Shown here: one piece after another, positions 6,971-12,263 of the stretch | Layout of the letters: every line of letters begins with the position of its first letter | How positions within the stretch are numbered: the stretch's first letter is position 1 | Assembly: GCA_038232935.1 (NCBI GenBank) | Contig: JBBSMX010000103.1 | Location: 1 to 15,240, forward strand | Origin: JBBSMX01 sp038232935 | Lineage (GTDB): Bacteria > Bacteroidota > Rhodothermia > Rhodothermales > JANQRZ01 | DNA length: 15,240 nt | Direction: 5' to 3' | Made by a program: the position numbers and the translations under genes | The notes under the pieces: model-generated | The model's input: only the letters and a program-made list of their open reading frames with translations | What the model was told of the DNA's origin: nothing | The model's database searches: none

Positions 6971-8509
6971 ATGCCCAACCGCCATCTCCTCCTCATCCTC
7001 GACGGCTTCGGCATCGCCGAGGACCCGTCCGTTTCCGCCATCGATGCGGCCGAGAAGCCGTACCTCGACAGCCTGTTCGCCCGCTACCCGCACTCGACGT
7101 TACAGGCGTCCGGTCTCGCGGTGGGGTTGCCGGAGGGACAGATGGGGAACTCCGAGGTCGGGCACATGAACCTCGGCGCGGGGCGCGTGGTCTATCAGGA
7201 GATTACGCGGATCGACAAGGACATCGCCGAGGGCGGCTTCTTCGAGAACGCCGTCATGCGCGAGGCCGTCGCCCACGTCATGGCGAACGAATCGCGGCTG
7301 CATCTCATGGGGCTGTTCTCCGACGGCGGTGTCCACTCCCACCTCCGCCACCTCTACCCGATCCTCGACCTCGCGAAACGGGAGGGACTCGACGACGTGA
7401 TCGTCCACGCCTTCACCGACGGGCGCGACACCGACCCGAAGGGCGGAGCGGACTACGTGCGGCAGTTCCAGCAGCAGGCCGCCGAGATCGGCATCGGGCG
7501 GATCGGGACGATCGTGGGGCGCTACTACGCGATGGACCGCGACAACCACTGGCAGCGGACAAAGGCGGCGTACTGCCTCCTCACCGCGGCCTGCACGAGC
7601 GACTTCGCCAGTGATGTGTTCGACGATCCGGTCGCGGCCCTCGAGGCGAGCTACGCGCAGGGCATCACCGACGAGTTCGTCGAGCCGACCCGCATCGCGG
7701 GCTCGCCGCCGATCGCGGACGGCGACGCCGTCGTGTTCTTCAACTTCCGCTCCGACCGCGCCCGCCAGATCGTCCGCGCCCTCACGGATCTCACGTTCGA
7801 CCATTTCGACCGGGGCACGCCCGGCAACCGGCCGCTCGATCTCCACCTCGTCCAGTTCACCCCGTACGACGCCGATTTCAAGCTGCCGATTGCGTTTCCG
7901 AAAGTCAACCTCACCGACACGCTCGGTGAGATCGTGGCGCGGGCCGGGCGCTCGCAGCTCCGGGCGGCAGAGACGGAGAAGTACCCGCACGTGACCTACT
8001 TCTTCTCTGGCGGGCGCGAGGAGCCGTTCGACGGCGAGGACCGCATCCTCGTCCCCAGCCCGAAGGTGGCGACGTACGACCTCCAGCCCGAGATGAGCGT
8101 GGCGGAGCTGGCGCGGCAGGTCGCCGAGCGGCTCCACGACGCGAAGCCCGACCTCGTCATCCTCAACTTCGCGAACCCCGACATGGTCGGGCACACGGGG
8201 GTGTTCAAGGCAGCGGTCAAAGCCGTCGCGGCGGCGGACGCGGCGGCGAAGGTCGTCGTGGCGGCAGCGCAGGAGGAGGGCTACACCGTCGAGATCATCG
8301 CGGACCACGGCAACGCGGACAAGATGAAGAACTCGGACGGCAGCCCGAACACGGCGCACACGACGGCGCTCGTCCCGCACCTCATCCTCCGCGACGGCTT
8401 CGACGGCCCGATCCGCCCCGGCAAGCTCGGCGACATCGCGCCGACGATCCTCACGCTGATGGGCGTCGACGTGCCTGAGGCGATGACGGGCGACGTGCTG
8501 GTGGGCTGA
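6971..8509 (+). CDS. gpmI: 2,3-bisphosphoglycerate-independent phosphoglycerate mutase
   Basis: 512 residues, full length for the family. It interconverts 3- and 2-phosphoglycerate in glycolysis/gluconeogenesis using two Mn2+ ions and a phosphoserine. The N-terminal metal site is LLILDGFG (D11), and the catalytic serine is S61 in GQMGNSEVGHMNLG. Other family blocks are FTDGRDTDP, YYAMDRDNHW, FFNFRSDRARQI, the C-terminal metal site IIADHGNADKM, and NTAHTTALVP. The ATG start gives the usual short N-terminus. Only 4 bp separate it from mscL. No terminator is evident in the 94 bp downstream. Confidence 0.97.
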   Translation: MPNRHLLLILDGFGIAEDPSVSAIDAAEKPYLDSLFARYPHSTLQASGLAVGLPEGQMGNSEVGHMNLGAGRVVYQEITRIDKDIAEGGFFENAVMREAVAHVMANESRLHLMGLFSDGGVHSHLRHLYPILDLAKREGLDDVIVHAFTDGRDTDPKGGADYVRQFQQQAAEIGIGRIGTIVGRYYAMDRDNHWQRTKAAYCLLTAACTSDFASDVFDDPVAALEASYAQGITDEFVEPTRIAGSPPIADGDAVVFFNFRSDRARQIVRALTDLTFDHFDRGTPGNRPLDLHLVQFTPYDADFKLPIAFPKVNLTDTLGEIVARAGRSQLRAAETEKYPHVTYFFSGGREEPFDGEDRILVPSPKVATYDLQPEMSVAELARQVAERLHDAKPDLVILNFANPDMVGHTGVFKAAVKAVAAADAAAKVVVAAAQEEGYTVEIIADHGNADKMKNSDGSPNTAHTTALVPHLILRDGFDGPIRPGKLGDIAPTILTLMGVDVPEAMTGDVLVG

Positions 8510-8603
8510 CGGGATCGGTTGGGCGAGCGGCGGTGCGAACCCGGCATCGGCAAGATCGTTCGATGACCGTCCGTATGTCCCTTCTCTCAACGCCCCTCTC
8601 CCG

Positions 8604-9137
8604 ATGAACGCCTCCCCCTCGACCTTGAAAAAGCTGGACGAACTCTACGATCTCATCGACGACATGGAGATCGCCCTGTTGACGACGCGCCGCGCCGACG
8701 GCCACCTCGTCACCCGCCCGATGGCGACGCAGGACCGCGGCCCGCTCGCCGACCTCTGGTTCGTGACGAACATCGAGGCGCACAAGGCCGATGAGATCGA
8801 GCAGGACCCGCACGTCTGCCTCGGCTACTACGACGACGGCTCGAAGGAGTGGGTCTCGGTCAGCGGCACGGCGACGATCACGCAGGACCGCGCGAAGATC
8901 CACGAACTCTACGAGCCGGACTGGAAGATGTGGTTCGGCGACGAGGGCGGTGCCCGCGACGGCGGCCCCGACGACCCCCGCCTCGCGCTCATCCTCGTCG
9001 ACGCTCACACGGTGCACTACATGAAGGCCAAGCACTCGAAGCCCGTCACGCTTTTCGAACTCGCGCGCGGCTTCGTGACCGGCGAAGAGCCGGACCTCGG
9101 ACGCGAGGAACAGCTCTCGGCCGACGAATTGGACTGA
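8604..9137 (+). CDS. Pyridoxamine-phosphate-oxidase-like split-barrel protein (general stress protein 26 type)
   Basis: 177 residues, full length. The N-terminus has the split-barrel FMN-binding pattern of general-stress-protein-26-like proteins: ALLTTRRADGHLVTRPMA, then LWFVTNIEAHKADEIEQDPHV and a barrel strand SVSGTATITQD. Members bind flavin, and their physiological reaction is mostly unknown; some are induced by general stress. The conserved WKMWFGDEGG and the tail VDAHTVHYMKAKH match the same group. The DNA encoding the last 45 or so residues is duplicated about 700 bp downstream. It follows gpmI after 94 bp with no clear promoter. Confidence 0.85.
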   Translation: MNASPSTLKKLDELYDLIDDMEIALLTTRRADGHLVTRPMATQDRGPLADLWFVTNIEAHKADEIEQDPHVCLGYYDDGSKEWVSVSGTATITQDRAKIHELYEPDWKMWFGDEGGARDGGPDDPRLALILVDAHTVHYMKAKHSKPVTLFELARGFVTGEEPDLGREEQLSADELD

Positions 9138-9172
9138 TAGCTCCTCGTACGTCATCGTGTCCCGAGGCCTGA
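8996..9172 (+). repeat. Imperfect direct repeat, copy 1 (3' end of the split-barrel gene)
   Basis: Paired with 9699-9870. The repeat runs from CGTCGACGC through the split-barrel stop codon and about 35 bp beyond it (CATCGTGTCCCGAGGCCTGA against TATCGTGCCCGAAGGCGTGA). Over the 39 aligned codons from ATGAAG to TGA I count 24 nucleotide differences by hand, about 79% identity. The lipoprotein gene lies between the two copies. Confidence 0.8.
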
Positions 9173-9189
9173 AACTGCCCGCTCTTTCC

Positions 9190-9723
9190 ATGCCTCGCCT
9201 TCCCGTCCTCCTCGCGGCGCTCGCCCTCGGCGTCTGCCTCGGCGGTTGTCTCCCTGCCCTCCCCCGCATAGCCCCCGAGGCGGTACCCGTCTTCCGCCCC
9301 GAGGTCTTCTTCGCAGGCCGCACCGAGGGCCTCGGCACGCTCGACGTCCGAGGTCGGTCTCCCGAGGTCGTCCGCGTCCAGAGCCTCGGCACGCCCGAGC
9401 CCGACGGGACCTTCCGGCTCCACCAGACGATCCGCCGCGACGACGACGCGCCCAGCGAGCGGACATGGATTCTCCGCAGCTCCGATGGCCTCCACTACAC
9501 TGGGACGCTCACCGAAGCGAAGGGGGAGGTCGAGGCAACGGTCGAGGGTAGCCGCCTCCACATCCATTACCGGATGGGGACGGTCACGACGATGACGCAG
9601 AACCTCACGCTCCAGCCCGGCGGCCAGCTCGCCCTCAACCTGGCGACGGTCCGTGTGCTCGGCATTCCGTGGGCGCGGCTGACCGAGCAGATCCGCCGCG
9701 TCGACGCCTACACGGTGCACTAA
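9190..9723 (+). CDS. Putative DUF3833-like lipoprotein
   Basis: 177 residues from the ATG. I prefer this ATG to the GTG at 9157 because it gives a textbook lipoprotein signal: MPR, a hydrophobic core, then LGGC with the lipidated Cys at residue 20. The mature part has PEVFFAGRTEGLGTL, then RTWILRSSDG, YTGTLTEAKGEVEA and LHIHYRM. This order resembles DUF3833 lipoproteins, whose function is unknown. Asp/Gly-rich start +2 residues are absent (CLPAL), so outer-membrane or surface placement is uncertain. The last seven residues (VDAYTVH) and the TAA stop come from the repeat shared with the split-barrel gene, so the original C-terminus may have been altered. Confidence 0.65.
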   Translation: MPRLPVLLAALALGVCLGGCLPALPRIAPEAVPVFRPEVFFAGRTEGLGTLDVRGRSPEVVRVQSLGTPEPDGTFRLHQTIRRDDDAPSERTWILRSSDGLHYTGTLTEAKGEVEATVEGSRLHIHYRMGTVTTMTQNLTLQPGGQLALNLATVRVLGIPWARLTEQIRRVDAYTVH

Positions 9724-9870
9724 CATGAAGGCAAGACACTGGAAGCCCGTTACGCTGTTCGAACCCGCGCACGGCTTCCTGACCGACGAGCAGCCCGACC
9801 TCGGCCGCGAGGAGCACTTGTCGCCGGGCGAGTTAGATTGATGGTTTTGTTATCGTGCCCGAAGGCGTGA
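9699..9870 (+). repeat. Imperfect direct repeat, copy 2
   Basis: Diverged copy of 8996-9172. Relative to copy 1 there is an extra A after CACTA (CACTAC-ATG becomes CACTAACATG). This makes the TAA that ends the lipoprotein and throws the downstream tail out of its frame. Similarity continues past the tail's stop codon into the 9849-9874 hairpin. Confidence 0.8.
9725..9841 (+). pseudogene. C-terminal remnant of a second split-barrel (PPOX-like) gene
   Basis: The 38-codon frame starts MKARHWKPVTLF and ends GELD. I count 28 of 38 residues identical to the end of the intact gene at 8604-9137. About half of the nucleotide differences are silent, so this copy diverged while still under protein-level selection and was truncated later. 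Everything upstream of VDAYTVH that should encode the flavin-binding barrel is missing. It is not expected to make a functional protein. Confidence 0.75.
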
Positions 9871-9874
9871 TAAC
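9849..9874 (+). other. 11-bp hairpin upstream of the cassette
   Basis: GTTATCGTGCC pairs with GGCGTGATAAC around a CGAA loop: 11 pairs, two of them G-T wobbles. No T-run follows on either strand, so it is not a classical terminator. It could be an RNA hairpin, a protein-binding palindrome, or part of the integration target region. Confidence 0.5.
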
Positions 9875-9913
9875 ACACCGGATTGCCCTGGTAAGTAGTG
9901 GTTAGGCCTTCTT

Positions 9914-9917
9914 GGAG
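9914..9917 (+). promoter_or_regulatory. Shine-Dalgarno sequence (GGAG) of the cassette gene
   Basis: GGAG lies 5 nt before the GTG start. It is notable because other genes here lack clear Shine-Dalgarno sites, which fits a foreign cassette gene that brings its own translation signal. It supports GTG 9923 as the start. Confidence 0.65.
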
Positions 9918-9922
9918 CAACT

Positions 9923-10768
9923 GTGAGCAACGACATATTCGATGCCCTTCTTCGAGAGAAGGCAGACGTATTCAAGGCCGCCTTCTCGACGGTCTCCACG
10001 GAAGTTTTCTACGATCCAACGGCAAGGCGCCTGAGGCATGCTGGCGAGTACGGAATGTTTCGAGAGGCCATCGTCAAGGACTTCTTGAAATTCGTCGTAC
10101 CGCGCGGTCTTGATATGTCCACTGGCTTTGTCATAACGTCAATGAACGACATAAGTACGCAGTGCGATATCGTTGTCTTCGACTCTCGAATGACGCCGCT
10201 ATATCAAGAGGGCGACCGTCAACGTTTCTTTCCTGTGGAGTCTGTCTTTTGCGTGGGAGAGGTCAAGTCAACGCTTTCGAGGTCGCAACTCGCCGAGTCC
10301 CTGAACAAGCTTGCCGCGACAAAGGCTCTCAGCGAGCGAATCACGCACCCAACGATTCTTCGAAAGTCGCCTCCGGGTCCATTTGACCCCGTGAACCACT
10401 CGTTCGACCTCGTTCCGACGATTCTTATCTGCCAGAAACTCGGGTTCGATCTGACGGGCATCGAGACACAGATCGATGGTCTCTACGATGCTTCTATCGA
10501 GCATCGTCACAAGCACAATCTAATCTTGAGCGTCGAGGATGGGCTGCTGAGCTACTACGACCACAATCAAATGAACCATTCGTACCCGAAACTTGGAACG
10601 GTTGACCTCAAACATCGCTTTACTTGGCCGGGAACGAACGCATATGTCCACTTCAAGTTATTTGCCTCCTATATCTTCATGCTCACCTCAAACAAGACCC
10701 TGCTCTATCCCGAATTCTCTGACTACATGGGGACCATCGAAGGTGGCTACAAGCGTGATCAGGCCTAA
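9923..10768 (+). CDS. DUF6602-like protein with PD-(D/E)XK nuclease signature
   Basis: 281 residues. The N-terminus has HAGEYGMFREAIVKDFL and VPRGLDMSTGFV. Next come STQCDIVVFD (D82) and FPVESVFCVGEVKSTL (E106, E113-V-K115). A D followed by E-x-K on adjacent strands is the arrangement of the PD-(D/E)XK nuclease fold, and the ordered blocks resemble DUF6602. These proteins are poorly characterised and occur in accessory regions. DNA cleavage or defence is inference; no experiment is known to me. The C-terminal half has no motif I recognise. It is the only gene of an integron-like cassette; its TAA overlaps the attC R'' box. No membrane segment or signal peptide is seen. Expression needs an outside promoter, since none is evident inside the cassette. 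Confidence 0.75.
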   Translation: MSNDIFDALLREKADVFKAAFSTVSTEVFYDPTARRLRHAGEYGMFREAIVKDFLKFVVPRGLDMSTGFVITSMNDISTQCDIVVFDSRMTPLYQEGDRQRFFPVESVFCVGEVKSTLSRSQLAESLNKLAATKALSERITHPTILRKSPPGPFDPVNHSFDLVPTILICQKLGFDLTGIETQIDGLYDASIEHRHKHNLILSVEDGLLSYYDHNQMNHSYPKLGTVDLKHRFTWPGTNAYVHFKLFASYIFMLTSNKTLLYPEFSDYMGTIEGGYKRDQA

Positions 10769-10833
10769 CTCTTCGTTCCAACGGAATGCCTTTGGCAGCC
10801 GCTGAACTCAAACGTTGAACTTAGACGTTATGG
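10763..10833 (+). other. attC recombination site
   Basis: In order: R'' GCCTAAC (10763-10769), spacer TCTTC, L'' GTTCCAACG (10775-10783), a central 29-nt segment with a TGCC-TTT-GGCA hairpin, L' CGTTGAAC (10813-10820), spacer TTAGAC and R' GTTATGG (10827-10833). L' is the reverse complement of L'' less one base, which creates the extrahelical base used by integron integrases on the folded bottom strand. The layout parallels the aadA-type attC, including the 5- and 6-nt spacers. The R' box departs from GTTRRRY, as expected if its last six bases come from the chromosomal target. Confidence 0.75.
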
Positions 10834-10896
10834 GTGCCCCAGCCCGAACGGCGATCTTGCCCTTGCTACGTTTCATGAGACTCCACCGAAACGAAG

Positions 10897-10935
10897 AAGG
10901 CTGCCGCCCGATCCTGCGGGCGGCAGCCTTTTCTT
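10897..10935 (+). terminator. Strong rho-independent terminator, probably bidirectional
   Basis: AAGGCTGCCGCCCG pairs perfectly over 14 bp with CGGGCGGCAGCCTT around the loop ATCCTG. TTCTT continues the T-tract on the plus strand. The minus-strand side also runs into CTTCTTCGTTTC. It lies 64 bp after the attC. Confidence 0.9.
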
Positions 10936-11291
10936 GCACAGGACAGCGCTTATCAGGCGCTAGCTGGCATGCCGCCGTCGGCGGGCTCGCCGCGGACGGG
11001 GGCTTCGAGAAGAGATGGCGTACTACGCTCGGATTGCAGATCGTGTACCCCGCTGCAAACTTGGTCCGGCGATACAGCCAGTGTTTGACGCAGCCACTTA
11101 GGTTGCAGTACAAGCAGCATAGTCCTTGGATGCACGCCGACGAAATACTCTGTCGCCACGCATCGCGTAAGCCAGCAGCGCTTACTTGCTTCGTCCGAAC
11201 GATGGCTCGAGGGGAGGGGCAGTGATGTGCTCGCCATGACAGCCGGCCCGTGCGGTAAGTTCGGGCTCTCGTTCATCTTGCCCCTGCCGCT
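10936..11291. other. Gene-free stretch before the propeller/amidohydrolase gene
   Basis: I see no gene I can support here. The composition is more balanced than in the neighbouring coding DNA. A minus-strand frame ends with adjacent TGA and TAA stops at about 10950-10955, directly before the terminator, and could be the 3' scrap of a lost gene. Short hairpins are present: AGCGC/GCGCT near 10946-10962, and GTAAGC/GCTTAC near 11166-11184. No confident promoter was found. Confidence 0.4.
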
Positions 11292-12173
11292 ATGCTCGCT
11301 CGCTCGCTCGGCCTCGCCCTGCTCGCCGTATCCCTCGCCCTCCCCGCCATCGCCCAGGACGAGGAGGAGGCGAAGTGGGACGTCGACGCCGAGCACGGCC
11401 CGACGCGCACCATCGACTTCACGACGACCGAGGGGACGTGGATGAACCTCGACGTGCACCCCGACGGGCGCACCATCGTCTTCGACCTCCTCGGCGATCT
11501 CTACTTGCTCCCCATCGAGGGCGGCACGGCGCGGCGGATCACGAGCGGCCCGGCGTTCGACATCCAGCCGCGCTTCTCGCCGGACGGCCGGCACCTCGCG
11601 TTTACGAGCGACCGCGCCGGTGGCGACAACCTCTGGATCGCGGATCGCGACGGGGAGAACGCGCGCCAGGTGACGGAGGAGGACTTTCGCCTCGTCAACG
11701 GCCCGGCGTGGACACCGGACGGGCAGTACCTCCTCGGCCGGAAGCATTTCACGAGCACGCGCTCGCTCGGCGCGGGCGAGGTGTGGATGTACCACACGTC
11801 GGGCGGCGCGGGCCTCCAACTCACCGAGCGCCGGAACGACCAGCAGGACCAGGGCAACGAGATCGCCGTCTCGCCCGACGGCCGCTACGTCTACTTCTCC
11901 GAGGACGGCACGGGCGGCTCGTCGTTCGAGTACAACAAAGACCCCAACGCCGGGATCTACCGCATCCGCCGCCTCGACCGCGAGACAGGCGAGATCGAGA
12001 CGGTCGTCGGCGGGGCAGGCGGGGCGGCGCGGCCGACGCCGAGCCCGGACGGACGGCACCTCGCGTTCGTCCGCCGCGTGCGCGACGAAGAGGTGCTCTT
12101 CCTCTACGACTTCGAGACCGGCGCGCAGACAGCGCTCTTCGACGGCCTCTCGCTCGATCAGCAGGAGACGTGA
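11292..12173 (+). CDS. N-terminal fragment: secreted propeller half
   Basis: 293 residues as translated up to the TGA. A Sec signal peptide (about 1-22) is followed by propeller blades: TWMNLDVHPDGRTIVFDLLG, then DIQPRFSPDGRHLAFTSD with LWIADRDGENARQVT, AWTPDGQYLLG, AVSPDGRYVYFSED and PSPDGRHLAFVRR. It stops in mid-propeller, so the fragment alone is unlikely to fold as a closed propeller. The ATG was chosen because it gives the signal peptide. Confidence 0.7.
   Translation: MLARSLGLALLAVSLALPAIAQDEEEAKWDVDAEHGPTRTIDFTTTEGTWMNLDVHPDGRTIVFDLLGDLYLLPIEGGTARRITSGPAFDIQPRFSPDGRHLAFTSDRAGGDNLWIADRDGENARQVTEEDFRLVNGPAWTPDGQYLLGRKHFTSTRSLGAGEVWMYHTSGGAGLQLTERRNDQQDQGNEIAVSPDGRYVYFSEDGTGGSSFEYNKDPNAGIYRIRRLDRETGEIETVVGGAGGAARPTPSPDGRHLAFVRRVRDEEVLFLYDFETGAQTALFDGLSLDQQET
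12171..12173 (+). other. Premature in-frame TGA (codon 294)
   Basis: Codons before it read CAG GAG ACG; those after it read GCC ATC TTC GGC GTC TAC. Both sides belong to one continuous reading frame and one protein family. The base after the stop is G. Confidence 0.8.
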
Positions 12174-12263
12174 GCCATCTTCGGCGTCTACCCGGCCTTC
12201 GACTGGACGCCCGACGGCACCGCGCTCGTCTTCTGGGCGCAGGGCGGGCTGCACCGGATTGAC

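Larger units (their letters stand above)
9902..10827 (+). mobile_element. Single integron-type gene cassette
   Basis: The cassette begins at TTAGGC, just after the G of GTTAGGC (9901-9907), and ends at the G of the R' box (10827). It holds one gene read in the cassette direction, with its start 21 nt inside the boundary and its stop inside the R'' box. This is the compact layout of known cassettes. The 5' GTTAGGC is the exact reverse complement of the R'' box GCCTAAC, as expected when a circular cassette integrates. Base composition is visibly more AT-rich than the neighbouring housekeeping genes. No intI integrase or second cassette is in the window. Confidence 0.78.

Noticed and set aside
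7100..8590. Minus-strand frame of about 496 codons across gpmI
   Set aside because: Shadow of a full-length, well-conserved phosphoglycerate mutase.
9832..9838. GTTAGAT, a perfect R'-box match, as a possible second attC end
   Set aside because: It lies inside the duplicated split-barrel tail as ordinary codons (copy 1 has ATTGGAC there), and no partner R''/L boxes are found upstream.
9849..9874. Hairpin as a rho-independent terminator or an attC
   Set aside because: No T-run follows on either strand, and the arms run GTT...AAC, opposite to the AAC...GTT order of attC.
10815..11225. Plus-strand 136-codon frame after the cassette
   Set aside because: It reads straight through the attC end and the 14-bp terminator stem and has no recognisable motif.
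11295..11312. GCTC tandem repeats at the start of the signal peptide as a phase-variation tract
   Set aside because: Only about three imperfect units, encoding normal Leu/Ala/Arg/Ser signal-peptide residues; too short for slippage.
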